Assembly: GCF_000428725.1 (NCBI RefSeq)
Contig: NZ_AUAM01000029.1
Span: forward strand, 1 to 63,168
DNA from: Psychromonas aquimarina ATCC BAA-1526
Lineage (GTDB): Bacteria > Pseudomonadota > Gammaproteobacteria > Enterobacterales > Psychromonadaceae
Reading direction: 5' to 3'
DNA length: 63,168 nt
The position numbers were made by a program, and so were the translations under genes. Positions 40,655 through 51,200 of this stretch are shown here, piece by piece (within the stretch, counting starts at the first letter, position 1; every line of letters starts with the position of its first letter). The notes below the pieces were generated by a model, which was given only the letters and a program-made list of their open reading frames with translations, was not told the DNA's origin and ran no database searches.

Positions 40655-41029
40655 TCAGATATCGGCCAGTTTATTCAGCCACTGACAAATATCATCTCCC
40701 ACTAACAAATTGTTCGCTTTGATTTTATCTTGTGATCTGGCGTCATCTTTATTTAACCTGATTAGATGAGTATGAGGAAACTGGCTGCTAAATTGTTCAA
40801 ATGGAAAGCGAGTAATTGCCGGCGTGTTAAAACCAACGCCAAGCTCCAGCAGTGCAGTTTCTTGCTCATCCAGGGTAAAAGGAGGAAGGGTATTTAAAAC
40901 CGCTCTTAACAGCTGCCTTTTTTGCCGTTCTCCATTTGCGGGCTTGCTTATTAACTTTTGTGCATAGGGCTGCAGCGCTGTTAATAACTGCTCAGTAATA
41001 TATTGAGCTGTATGTTGATGTTGCGGCAT
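40655..41029 (-). CDS. Hypothetical 124-aa protein
   Basis: I do not recognise this protein. It is soluble and mixed-charge, with a hydrophobic core segment (TALLELGVGFNTPAITRFPF) and no signal peptide or cysteine. A clear AAAGGT site precedes the ATG. It probably forms a two-gene unit with the membrane protein gene after it. Confidence 0.65.
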   Translation of the reverse strand: MPQHQHTAQYITEQLLTALQPYAQKLISKPANGERQKRQLLRAVLNTLPPFTLDEQETALLELGVGFNTPAITRFPFEQFSSQFPHTHLIRLNKDDARSQDKIKANNLLVGDDICQWLNKLADI

Positions 41030-41179
41030 AGAATTTACCTTTAAGCATAATTAGCGCTCTTATAGGAAACATTGTAAAGTTTGAGGGAAATAGACTTCTA
41101 TTTCCCCATTGGCATTGTGAAAACTACAACAATGCAGTTAATTGCAGCTGCCCATAAAACCAATTTAGGCGAATTGTTA

Positions 41180-42016
41180 TTAAGTGCTTTCCTTTACATG
41201 GTAATTAACACTGTGTATCAGTAAGAAATCCTCTTGAGCAAAACCAGGAAAAGCGTCTATTAATCTATCCATTGCACCTTGCTGAGTTTTTTCAGATTCA
41301 GTTATATCAAGGAACTGCTGTAGGTAGCCTTTCATATTTGTTACTAACGTTTGGTCTCCGCTCTGACCATGTCCGGCATAAAACGTCCATTTATCAGCGT
41401 CTTTCATTTCTAATGTTTCGTCTAAAATATTAATCCACTGATGTATTTCCTGCCTGTTAGTGCCTGGTCCGCACCAGGCGTGTACCTTGTCGTATAATAA
41501 ATCGGAAGCAAGGAAAGCTTTTTGCTCAGGTATTGTCAATGTTGTTATATGCCCGCATTCATTCCCAGGGTAGTCTGCATGAACATGAATGCGGTTAGCC
41601 TCCAAAGGAAGTTTTAAAAACGGCTCATCAATAACACTCACTAAATTGACGTAGTCAAATCCAGCAGGATTTTCGGGTGTTTTTACTTTCATCTGCGGCT
41701 CGTTTTCCAGCCAGCCGACAGATTCCATCCATTGTGAAAACCCAATAAGGTCATCTTTAATGGCTGTCGTTGCCACTTTTACTGGTACATTAGGGAAACG
41801 GCGCAGGAGAGCTCCCAGACCCATATAGTGATCAGCATGTCCATGTGTAATAAAAATGCAGTTTAGTTTTTTACCGTCTTTCTCAATATGATCGGCAAGA
41901 CCCTCAGCTTCGACGCTGTTTCGCAGTACGTCAACAAGAATAGTATTTTCATCATCGGAGAGTAAATAACTGTTTACATTGGCCTCAGTGCCTTCATAAC
42001 GTTCAATATTAATCAT
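41180..42016 (-). CDS. MBL-fold metallo-hydrolase
   Basis: This 278-aa protein has a metallo-beta-lactamase fold. The zinc motif HGHADH spans residues 58-63 (His58, His60, Asp62, His63); later ligand candidates are in GHITTL, ASDLLYDKVH and YAGHGQ. No signal peptide is seen, so it should be cytoplasmic. The substrate is unknown. Its sequence is clearly related to the frameshifted gene upstream, so the pair arose by duplication. It is the last gene of a putative SDR-MBL-MBL operon divergent from a LysR regulator. AAGGAT precedes the ATG. Confidence 0.88.
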   Translation of the reverse strand: MINIERYEGTEANVNSYLLSDDENTILVDVLRNSVEAEGLADHIEKDGKKLNCIFITHGHADHYMGLGALLRRFPNVPVKVATTAIKDDLIGFSQWMESVGWLENEPQMKVKTPENPAGFDYVNLVSVIDEPFLKLPLEANRIHVHADYPGNECGHITTLTIPEQKAFLASDLLYDKVHAWCGPGTNRQEIHQWINILDETLEMKDADKWTFYAGHGQSGDQTLVTNMKGYLQQFLDITESEKTQQGAMDRLIDAFPGFAQEDFLLIHSVNYHVKEST

Positions 42017-42111
42017 TCCAAGTATCCTTACATTGATGGTAGGTTTTATTGATTAACTACTTGGCTTTTGCTCTAAAGCTCAAAGCACAAGTAGTATTTA
42101 ACTGCTGGTAA

Positions 42112-43013
42112 TTACTTCATATGATTATCAACACTATATTTCAGTAAAAAGCCGGCTTCTTTATACTCTGGGTAGAGCGCTTCCATTTTCTTCATCGCTT
42201 GTTCTTTAGACTTAGCCGTTGAAGTAATGTGGTTAAAGTCATCAATATACTCGACTAAGGTGTCAAACAAGGTGATATCAGCTGGTTTACCATGACCCGG
42301 GTATACTTTGGGGTTAAGCTGGCTGTATTCAGACTTAAATTCCTGCAACTGCGCTCTCCAGTTAGCCACGTGCTGTTTGCTTACGCCTTGTCCCATCCAT
42401 AAATGTACCTTGTTATAAGCTAGATCCGACGAGAAAAGTCCATTTAAATCATCAACAAATACTGTTGTTAAATGCTCAGCTTCGGTTGGAGAATAGTGAG
42501 TATTAAGCTTTAGCTCACCGCCGCCGTTCATCGTCAGTTTATTTGTCGGAAGTACATGGATATTGTTCAGATAGTCGAAACCATTAGGATTTTTGGCAGA
42601 TTTTGGTTTAAGTAAAGGCTCGGCATCTAACCAGCCGACACTTTCCATCCAAGTCGAAAAACCAAGGATATCTTTTTTAATCTCTTCATTCGCTACCACG
42701 ATTACTGCTTCTGGAAAGGCTTTTGACAGCCAGTTCATGCCCGTGTAGTGATCCGGGTGACCATGAGAAATTAGAATATGGCTTAAAGGAAGTCCTTTCT
42801 CTTTGATGATCTTGGCCAGCTTTTTCGCTTCAGCTGTTGAGCGTTGAACATCCATAACAACTAACGATTCACCATTTGAAAAAATATATGAATTGACTGT
42901 TGCTGTTTCACCTTCAAAATATCGACAGTCACTGCACTAGATGCATGAGATATCAAAGGGGTACCTAAGAAGGTCATGGCCGCAAAGATAATTGGTGTAA
43001 TAATTTTTTTCAT
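42112..43013 (-). pseudogene. Exported MBL-fold hydrolase with a frameshift
   Basis: The gene starts at 43013 after AAGGAT with a Sec signal peptide (MKKIITPIIFAAMTFLGTPL, cut after SHA). About 30 codons later, near 42921-42945, the frame shifts by one base. The rest, open to 42112, continues as RYFEGETATVNSYIF, matching ERYEGTEANVNSYLL of the paralogue at 41180-42016. The zinc motif HGHPDH and the later metal ligands are intact. Without correction the signal frame stops at 42861 after 50 codons. The first ATG in the catalytic frame is at 42855 and would drop the first beta strands. Either this is a real pseudogene or the base was lost in sequencing. Confidence 0.82.
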
Positions 43014-43049
43014 TGTTATATCCTTATAATTTAAATAGTTATGTCTAAT

Positions 43050-43658
43050 TTAGTTACCTGCAAACGCTTTAAATGTTTGCCCTGTTTCGACTCCTAATAC
43101 TGAGCGAACATAATATTTCGCTAAATCTTCTGCGTTAATTGAATTGAAGCCCGGGAAATAATCGCCATAGGTCTCTAATGATTCAGTAACGACTGTTGGA
43201 CTAACAACATTGATACGTATATTTCTAGGCAGCTCTACCGAAACTGCTTTAGCAAAATGCTCTATTGCGCCGTTTAATGCAGCTGCACTGCTTCCGTAAG
43301 CAATCGGATAGTCAGCGATAATGCCGCTTGTTAATGTTATGTTTCCTCCATCATGTAGATACTTACTGCCAATTTGCGTTAAGTTAACTTGTCCCATCAA
43401 GCGGCTATTAATACCAAGGTCCCATTCTTCACGAGATAGTTCTGAAAATGCATTAAATGCGACATTTCCCGCCGCACATACAATGGCATCGACCTTGCCG
43501 ATAGATTCAAATACTGAATGAATTGATGCCGTACTGCTGATATCAATTTGCACGTCACCACTGCTGTGGTTTGCTTTTATGACCTCATGCTCAGCTGCTA
43601 GTGCTTTTACAATTTGACTGCCGATGGTGCCTGATGCGCCGATAACTAATACTTTCAT
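43050..43658 (-). CDS. Short-chain dehydrogenase-like protein
   Basis: This 202-aa protein has a Rossmann fold with GASGTIG near the N-terminus and AAGN at about residue 70. The usual active-site YxxxK is absent: the segment reads YGSSAAALNG. Related proteins of this short SDR branch also lack the lysine, so this may be normal for the group, but the reaction is unclear. I chose the ATG at 43658 because AGGAGC lies just before it, not 43691. It is the first gene of the operon with the two MBL-fold genes. Confidence 0.85.
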   Translation of the reverse strand: MKVLVIGASGTIGSQIVKALAAEHEVIKANHSSGDVQIDISSTASIHSVFESIGKVDAIVCAAGNVAFNAFSELSREEWDLGINSRLMGQVNLTQIGSKYLHDGGNITLTSGIIADYPIAYGSSAAALNGAIEHFAKAVSVELPRNIRINVVSPTVVTESLETYGDYFPGFNSINAEDLAKYYVRSVLGVETGQTFKAFAGN

Positions 43659-43757
43659 TTTTTGCTCCTGTTGTTTGAATATTTGAATCATATACAGTTA
43701 CTATCAGGTTAAAAACCGCATAAAATAAACGCATTGTTTACATAATGGAGTTAATAA

Positions 43758-44654
43758 ATGAACCTTAGCTATTTACAGACTTTTTTAGCCGTTGCAGAAG
43801 AGGGCAGTTTCACAAAGGCTGCGGACGTACTTGATGTATCTAAAGGGTTAGTTTCTCGTCATGTATGTAATCTTGAAAAAGCGTTAAATTCCAAATTGTT
43901 TCATCGAACTACTCGGCGTATAGCGCTGACAGAAGTTGGAGAAGAATTATTTACCAAAGCCAAACAAATCCAGCTTTTAGCTTCTGAAGCGGAAATACGG
44001 GTAAAGGATATTACCCAGGAGTTCTCTGGGGATTTAAAAGTGAGTGCCCCGTTTGAATTTGGGCGGGCACTTTGTCATCATGTTATTCCATCATTTCTGC
44101 GTCAACATCCACAAATAAACCTTATTCTTGATTTTGGTCCTATCAAAAGAGAAGTTGCATCTGGTGACTACGATGTTGCTTTTCGGGCATATGAGGAGTT
44201 ACCGAATGATGTCGTTGCTAAAGAGTTAGGCTTTATTAGAAATGTACTGGTTTGCAGTAAAGACTTTGCCCTGCATAATGAGATTCAATCAATTAAAGAT
44301 CTGCATCATTGTGCTTTTATCTTAAATGGACAGAACGAGCGCTGGAATCAACTTGAGCTGGTAAATGGTGATAAAAAATATCAAATTGAAGTAGGTGGAA
44401 CTCTACGCTCAAATACATATAGTTCTATCTTGTCGCTTGCTGAGCAAGGCTTAGGGATCGCCAGTCTGCCTTACTACCAGGTAGAGAAATCGATAAAAAG
44501 CGGGGAGTTGATTCACCTTCTTCCTAACTGGGCAGTAAAAACACATAAGCTAAGTTTATTATATGCGCAAAGACGAATAACGCCGAGAAAGCTGCTGACC
44601 TTTAATCTGGCGGTAAAAGAATGGCTGGGATCTAGTCCGTTATATTTGATATAA
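43758..44654 (+). CDS. LysR-family transcriptional regulator
   Basis: This 298-aa protein has the N-terminal winged helix-turn-helix of the LysR family (NLSYLQTFLAVAEEGSFTKAA, residues 2-22) and a periplasmic-binding-like effector domain (about residues 90-290). It is divergent from the SDR/MBL operon, with about 99 bp between the starts, the classic layout for LysR control of the neighbouring operon. The effector is unknown. It is followed by a 600-bp gap. Confidence 0.93.
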   Translation: MNLSYLQTFLAVAEEGSFTKAADVLDVSKGLVSRHVCNLEKALNSKLFHRTTRRIALTEVGEELFTKAKQIQLLASEAEIRVKDITQEFSGDLKVSAPFEFGRALCHHVIPSFLRQHPQINLILDFGPIKREVASGDYDVAFRAYEELPNDVVAKELGFIRNVLVCSKDFALHNEIQSIKDLHHCAFILNGQNERWNQLELVNGDKKYQIEVGGTLRSNTYSSILSLAEQGLGIASLPYYQVEKSIKSGELIHLLPNWAVKTHKLSLLYAQRRITPRKLLTFNLAVKEWLGSSPLYLI

Positions 44655-45265
44655 CGGGCATAGCGCCCGCTTAGGTGAGTGGTGAATTCGAAGGAGCATA
44701 AAGTTAGAGGTAACAAAGCTCCCGCCTAAATATCTCATAAAATATGTAATTCTAATATGGGATGCATGATGTAAATAATATCAATCACTTAAATTAGTAA
44801 TATGATGATTTTTAGTTAATTCGATCACAAAAAAGCAACTTCGGTTGCTTTTTTTTATACCTAAATTTTCCAGCAGATAACACTAACATATTGATTTTAT
44901 TTTATTTTTCATTTATTAATTCGAGATCTGAAATAAGTCAGCGCCTTGATTAAAAAAACAACTGATTGTACCCTTCGGTTTGCTCGTATTCGCCATTTTA
45001 TTGAGCGTTAGAAGGCTTGCTATATAATGAATAGTCTAATTTTTGCATCTTTGGTTGCGCTGTGAAATTAGTTTGGTTTGTAAAAAGTGTATTTATATTA
45101 GCAAGTTGTAAAACTATTGAGTTCAAGGATGCAGTTGATAGTCGATTATCAGGGATAGTTGTGTTTAGTTTCCAGATGATTCTGTCTTTTATCCTCTTTA
45201 CTTCTTCAGCTTTACTCTCCTGATGCTTAGTTTAAATGTTTTTATTTTAATTAAGGATGATACAA
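44655..45265. other. Intergenic region between lysR and chitinase
   Basis: Apart from the terminator at 44829-44856, this 611-bp AT-rich region has no convincing ORF, RNA gene or named binding site. It should contain the chitinase promoter in its right part. Confidence 0.45.
44829..44856 (+). terminator. Rho-independent terminator with TTCG loop
   Basis: AAAAAAGCAAC, loop TTCG, GTTGCTTTTTT: a classic tetraloop terminator, 175 bp after the lysR stop. Confidence 0.9.
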
Positions 45266-48109
45266 ATGTTTACATTTAGTCCAGCAAAAAAAGCAGTATC
45301 CATTGCTTTATTGTCTTCAACAATTTCGGTATTTGCAAATGCAGCTGAAACCATTACACCCTATATTGCAGGTGAAACAACAGTCGCTAATGGTGATATT
45401 GTTTCCTACAACGGTGAATGTTTTCAGGCAAAAAACAGCCCGGGGTTATGGGAAGCTCCAAGCACGGCTTCCTGGTTCTGGGATGTCGCCTCTTGCGGCG
45501 ATACTCCGGTTGACCCAGTTGACCCAGTTGACCCAGTTGACCCAGTTGATCCAGTTGATCCAGTTGATCCAGTTGATCCGGTAGATCCGGCACCAGTACC
45601 GAGTGATGTTCCTGAATTTATTGCCGGTACAACTAAAGCATTAAACGGTACAATTTATTCTTATAATAATGAATGTTTCCAGGCGAAAAATAATCCCGGT
45701 ATGTGGGAAGCGCCTAAAGCCGGTTCCTGGTTCTGGGATGCTGTTGAATGTCCTTCAACACCTGTTGAAGAGGTAACCTGCCCGGATGGTTCAAAAGCAC
45801 CGACTCTAGAACAGTGTCCTTCAACACCAGTTGAAGAGGTAACCTGCCCGGATGGTTCAAAAGCGCCGACTCTAGAACAGTGTCCTTCAACACCAGTTGA
45901 AGAGGTAACCTGTCCGGATGGTTCAAAAGCGCCGACACTCGAAGAATGCCCGGCGGTTGTAGTCAGCGATGAACAGTGTCGTCCGGCTGGTTTATACGCA
46001 ACACCCGGTGTTGATGTGCCTTACTGTAGTGTTTACGATACCGATGGTCGTGAAATTATGGGGGCAGATCACCCGCGTCGTATTATCGGTTACTTTACTT
46101 CATGGAGAAACGGGGCAAACGGTCAGCCGTCTTTCTTAGCCTCTGATATTCCATGGGACAGCATCACGCACATTAACTATGCATTTGCGCATATTAATAA
46201 AAGCGGTGAAGTTTCTATAGGTGATACAACTGATCCGAAAAACCCTGCGACAGGTATGACATGGGAAGGTGCAGAAAATGCGATGGATCCGTCTCTACCC
46301 TACCAAGGTCACTTCAATTTATTAAACCAGTACGCGCAGAAACATGACGTTAAGTTATTATTATCTGTCGGCGGCTGGGCTGAAACCGGGGCTCACTTTG
46401 ATGATGCCGGCCGTTATATGGACGGTGGTTTCTACAGTTTAACAATCAAAGAAGCAACGGGTGAAGTTAACTACGCCGCTATTGATAAATTTGCAAAATC
46501 AGCTGCTGTGTTTGTTAACAAGTATGGCTTCGACGGTATTGATATCGATTATGAATATCCGTCATCTATGTCTGATGCGGGGCATCCTGAAGACTGGGCT
46601 ATTTCCAACAAACACCGTGGAAAATTATTTGACGGTTATATGGCGCTGATGGAAGCATTACGCCGCGAACTTGACCAGCAGGGAGCCGCGGATCAGCAGC
46701 ACTATATGCTGACTATTGCTTCTCCTTCATCTGGTTACCTGCTGCGTGGTTTCCGTGGTTTCCAGGCTCTGCAGTACTTAGATTACGTTAATATTATGTC
46801 TTACGATCTGCACGGCGCATGGAATCACTTTGTGGGTCACAATGCAGCACTGTATGACAACGGCGTGGATAACGAAATTGCTGATGCTGGCATCTACTCG
46901 GGTAACGATGCGAAGTACTACAACGGTCAGGGATATTTAAATATTGACTGGTCTTACAAATATTTCCGCAGTGCTCTGCAGGGCGGTCGTATTAATATCG
47001 GTCTTCCATACTACACGCGTGGTTTCCAGCAGGTTCAAGGCGGCACAAACGGCCTTAACGGCTTAGCTGCATTACCAAACCAGAGCGAGTGTTACTTAGG
47101 TACGGGCGGTAATTTAGGTCCTGATGCGTTAAGTCCTAAAGCGGGCGCGCCGTGTGGTTACGGTGCACAGGGAATTGACAACCTGTGGTTCGATCCGGAT
47201 CCTCAGGGTAATGAAATGTTCGCAGGTGCCGGCCCTATCTGGCATGCAAATAACCTGCGTGACAATCTGGCAATGCCTTACTTAGATATCTACGGTCACG
47301 ATACAACTCAGCCTGCTGCACAATATACGGGTGATTATGTTGAGAACTATGATGAAGTTGCACAAGCTTCCTGGTTATGGAATGAAGACAAGAAAGTCTT
47401 CCTTTCTACTGAAAACATGAAGTCTTACAAAGCCAAAGTTCAATATGCAATTGACCAGGGCGCTGGTGGTATTATGTTCTGGGAAATGGCAGGTGACTAT
47501 TCAACGCCGGAGCAGAATGGTAAAGGTTATTACTGGTTCGGCAGCACATTAACTGATACTGCTTACAATATGATCAAAACTGCGGCGCCTTACGGTGTGA
47601 AAGCGGGTGATGAGAACTTTGTTGTTGCGCAGGAAACCGTGGATGTAGATGTTGATCTAGTCGGTTATCTACCAAAAGGTGAAGATAACTACCCGATTCA
47701 GGTGGCGCTTAAGTTAACCAATAACTCCGACGTTGATCTGTCCGGTGCTAAAATAGCGTTTAATGTTTCGCCTGCTGTGCCGATGAATGCGCAGATCTCT
47801 GATACGCTTAAACCATACGCAGTTCCATCAGGTAATGGTATTGTTAATCTGGTTGATATGTATTCTGGTGTTACATGGTCTGTGGATAATCTGGCGGAAA
47901 CGGGTTTATCTATGGGTAATGTTGGCGGTTTATCTAATGATTTCCACCGTTTCGGTGCGCAGTTGAAAGCTGACGGCTGGGGATCTGTAAAATGGCTGCC
48001 GGGTGAGACAATTTCTATTGCAATTCGTCTGTATATGCCTATGCCGGTACCAACTAACTTCACATTTGAAGTTGCTGGTAAAACTTACGGCCGGACTGCT
48101 GAAAAGTAG
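45266..48109 (+). CDS. Secreted GH18 chitinase with two chitin-binding modules
   Basis: This exported enzyme (947 aa) cleaves chitin. The order is: signal peptide (about 1-25, cut near ANA-AET); a first chitin-binding-like module (about 30-70); nine Val-Asp-Pro units (82-108); a second such module (about 113-155); three 22-residue repeats with VTCPDGSKAPTLEQCP (164-229); the GH18 barrel (about 270-770), with the signature DGIDIDYE and proton donor Glu430; and a C-terminal beta domain. I chose the ATG at 45266 because AGGA lies nine bases before it; the ATG at 45257 overlaps the site. No other chitin genes are adjacent. Confidence 0.95.
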   Translation: MFTFSPAKKAVSIALLSSTISVFANAAETITPYIAGETTVANGDIVSYNGECFQAKNSPGLWEAPSTASWFWDVASCGDTPVDPVDPVDPVDPVDPVDPVDPVDPVDPAPVPSDVPEFIAGTTKALNGTIYSYNNECFQAKNNPGMWEAPKAGSWFWDAVECPSTPVEEVTCPDGSKAPTLEQCPSTPVEEVTCPDGSKAPTLEQCPSTPVEEVTCPDGSKAPTLEECPAVVVSDEQCRPAGLYATPGVDVPYCSVYDTDGREIMGADHPRRIIGYFTSWRNGANGQPSFLASDIPWDSITHINYAFAHINKSGEVSIGDTTDPKNPATGMTWEGAENAMDPSLPYQGHFNLLNQYAQKHDVKLLLSVGGWAETGAHFDDAGRYMDGGFYSLTIKEATGEVNYAAIDKFAKSAAVFVNKYGFDGIDIDYEYPSSMSDAGHPEDWAISNKHRGKLFDGYMALMEALRRELDQQGAADQQHYMLTIASPSSGYLLRGFRGFQALQYLDYVNIMSYDLHGAWNHFVGHNAALYDNGVDNEIADAGIYSGNDAKYYNGQGYLNIDWSYKYFRSALQGGRINIGLPYYTRGFQQVQGGTNGLNGLAALPNQSECYLGTGGNLGPDALSPKAGAPCGYGAQGIDNLWFDPDPQGNEMFAGAGPIWHANNLRDNLAMPYLDIYGHDTTQPAAQYTGDYVENYDEVAQASWLWNEDKKVFLSTENMKSYKAKVQYAIDQGAGGIMFWEMAGDYSTPEQNGKGYYWFGSTLTDTAYNMIKTAAPYGVKAGDENFVVAQETVDVDVDLVGYLPKGEDNYPIQVALKLTNNSDVDLSGAKIAFNVSPAVPMNAQISDTLKPYAVPSGNGIVNLVDMYSGVTWSVDNLAETGLSMGNVGGLSNDFHRFGAQLKADGWGSVKWLPGETISIAIRLYMPMPVPTNFTFEVAGKTYGRTAEK
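45509..45589 (+). repeat. Nine 9-bp repeats encoding Val-Asp-Pro
   Basis: Nine tandem 9-bp units (mostly GTTGACCCA or GTTGATCCA) encode a flexible linker between the chitin-binding modules. Unit number can change without breaking the frame. Confidence 0.95.
45755..45952 (+). repeat. Three 66-bp tandem repeats in the chitinase gene
   Basis: Three nearly identical 66-bp units encode a 22-residue cysteine-containing linker. They differ at only a few bases, which suggests recent duplication or gene conversion. Confidence 0.95.
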
Positions 48110-48131
48110 TTTTTTGTAAAAAAGCAATGTT

Positions 48132-48160
48132 AAGGGAGTGTTAACAACACTCCCTTTTTT
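48132..48160 (+). terminator. Terminator after chitinase gene
   Basis: AAGGGAGTGTT and AACACTCCCTT (11 bp, loop AAC) are followed by T residues. Confidence 0.93.
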
Positions 48161-48294
48161 AATGCCTAAAATTATTCTTTAAAATTTATATCTGCATCAC
48201 GCTTCTACTTTGTTTAAAAAACTTTCTGGCCTAGCCTTAGGGTATTATTCCCACTTCATTCCGCCCCAGTCAGGGCACAGCATAGGTATCTCAG

Positions 48295-51200
48295 ATGAAT
48301 TCAAGACTCAATCAAAAATCAGATATTTTAGAGCAAGTATTTTCCCGGCTAAAACGACACTTTTCCGAGCGGGAGCAGAAGACCTTAAAGCAGTTTATCT
48401 GCAGTGTTTATCGTGATGTAGCCACTATAGATTTAACACAAATGTCACAAACTGATTTGTGCGGCCTGACTGTTTCATTGTGGCGTGAAGCACAGCAGTG
48501 GAAGTGTGACGAAGCTAAAGTGCGGGTATTTAATCCCGATGTTGAACAGGATGAATGGCAGTCTGCGCATACGGTGATCAGTGTATTATGTCGTAATATC
48601 CCTTTTGTTATTGATACCTTAAAACTCATTATTAATGAGAAAAATATTAAGATACACCGTGTTTTTCATAGTGAAATAGCCGTAGAGCGCAGTAAAACGG
48701 GGAAACTGAAATCACTTGACGGTGAAAACTTAAATGAATTACTGCTGTATTTCGAAATAGATCAGACCAGCGCAGAAGGCGAACGGGATGAAATCAGTGC
48801 CAGCCTGCAGCTTGCCCTGCAGGATGTCGCTCTGGTTGTAGATGATTTTGAAGCGGTTAAAGATTATGTTAAAGAGGCCGTAAAATTCAGCAAGGTGACT
48901 AAATGTAATAAGAATATTATTGATCTGCAGGAGCAGCAGACTTTCTTAACCTGGATGCTCAAAGATCATTTCACTTTTATTGCCGGTGAAAAACTAATTG
49001 TTAAAGATGAGCAGGTGGTGTCCGTCGAAGGCAGTCAGTTAGGCCTGCTAAAACGTGTCGATTTCAAAAGTGAAACCAGCCAGCTGCAGTCTGTGGAGGT
49101 GCTCAATGAAAATACTCTGGTGTTTTTCACTAAAGCTTCAAAACGCGCCATGGTACATCGTCCGGCCTACCCGGATATTATTTATCTTAAGCAGTTTAAC
49201 GAAAATGGAGAATGTGTCAGCGCTTACCGTTTTATTGGTTTGTATACCTCTTCAGTTTACAGCGGCACGCCGGTGGATATTCCGGTTGTACGTAATAAAT
49301 TAAGCAATGTGCTGCAGCAGTCTGGTTATAGTCAAGGCGGTCATTATTATAAAGAACTTGCGCAGATTCTTTATACTTATCCGGTAGAAGATCTGCTGCT
49401 GTGTAATGAAAATGAGCTGCTGCAGAATGTAACGGAAGTATTACATGCTCAGGAGCGTAAAGACTTAAAACTGTTCCTGCGTACCGAAGGGCATAATCAG
49501 TTTGTTGTCGCTATTTTGTATGTACCGCGCGATGTTTACAATACCGAGGTAAGACTGAAGTTTGAAGAGCTTATCAGCCGCACCCTGGAGGTTACAGACA
49601 GTGATTTTCAGACCTATTTAAGTGAGTCAAACTTAGCGCGTTTACGTCTGGTTTTACGTCTTAAAACCCCGCTTAATGAAGTACTGGAAGTACAGGCTAT
49701 TCAGGATCGTATGAAGCAGTTAACTAAACTGTGGAGTGATGAACTACATGAATCTTTAATTGAACACTTTGGTGAAGAGCTAGGCACTAAGCTTAATAAA
49801 AAATACACAAACGCCTTTGCCGGCAGTTATCAGGATACCTTCAGCTCTCGGGTTGCAGTGGCTGATATTGAGCGCATTGAATCTTTATATAAGGATCAGA
49901 AACGCGCCATGACACTGCGTTTTTACCGTTCAATTGAGCCGAACAGCAGTGAATTGAAATTAAAACTTTTCCATCAGGACGGTGCTTTACTGCTTTCGGA
50001 TCTTATTCCAATTTTAGAAAATCTGGGGCTAAAAGTTGCCGAAGAATATCCCTACAAAGTTACCCCCTGCGGTGAAAAAAACTTCTGGCTGTATGACTTC
50101 ACCCTGATCTACTCGCAGGTTAATAATTTTGATCCGAATGCTTACGGTGTTGTATTTGCGGATGCATTTTTATCCATATGGTATGGAAAAACAGAGAATG
50201 ATCCCTTTAATAAACTCATTCTCGGAGCAGGTCTGGCATGGCGTGATATCGCTATGCTGCGTGCCTATGCAAAATACTTAAAGCAGTTATGTTTTGGTTT
50301 CAGTCACGGCAGTATTGCAAAAACATTATTAGATCACAGCAGGCTGGTTAAAGAGCTGGTGAAGCTGTTTAAGCTGCGTTTTGATCCGAGTAAAGCTGCC
50401 GATTTAGAAAAACAGCAGAAATTAGAAGATAAAATTTTAACTGCGCTTAATGATGTGACTAACCTTAATGAAGACCGGGTGATACGTAAATATGTCGAAC
50501 TTATTATGGCAACGCTGCGTACCAATTACTTTCAAAAGAGCGATGGAGCAAATAAACCTTATATTAGTTTCAAATTTGATCATGACAAAATATGCGATAT
50601 ACCGCTGCCGCGCTTGAATTATGAAGTTTTTGTTTACTCTCCGCGCGTTGAAGGGGTGCATCTGCGCGGCGGAAAAGTGGCTCGCGGCGGATTACGCTGG
50701 TCAGATCGACGTGAAGATTTCCGTACTGAAGTATTAGGTTTAGTAAAAGCGCAGCAGGTTAAAAATTCTGTGATTGTTCCGGTCGGGGCAAAAGGCGGCT
50801 TTGTTGCCAAGAGACTCAATCCAACTATGGACCGGGAAGCGTTTATGGCTGAAGGTATCAGCTGTTACAAAGTGTTTATCAGTGCATTACTGGATATTAC
50901 TGATAATTTAAATAAGGGGCAGATATTACCTCCTCGTGACGTGGTGCGTTACGATGGTGATGATCCTTATCTGGTTGTAGCTGCCGATAAAGGCACGGCG
51001 ACTTTCTCTGATATTGCTAATGAACTGGCTGTGCAGAGAGATTTCTGGCTGGATGATGCTTTTGCTTCCGGCGGCAGTAATGGTTATGACCATAAAAAAA
51101 TGGGCATTACAGCTAAAGGTGCCTGGATCAGTGTGCAGCGTCATTTCCGTGAATTAGGTAAGGATGTACAGAAACAGCCGCTGAGTGTGATCGGCATTGG

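Noticed and set aside
45303..45584. ORFs in other frames over the chitinase repeats
   Set aside because: They arise only from the 9-bp tandem repeats.
45755..45952. Possible CRISPR-like array
   Set aside because: The three units are contiguous coding repeats without spacers.
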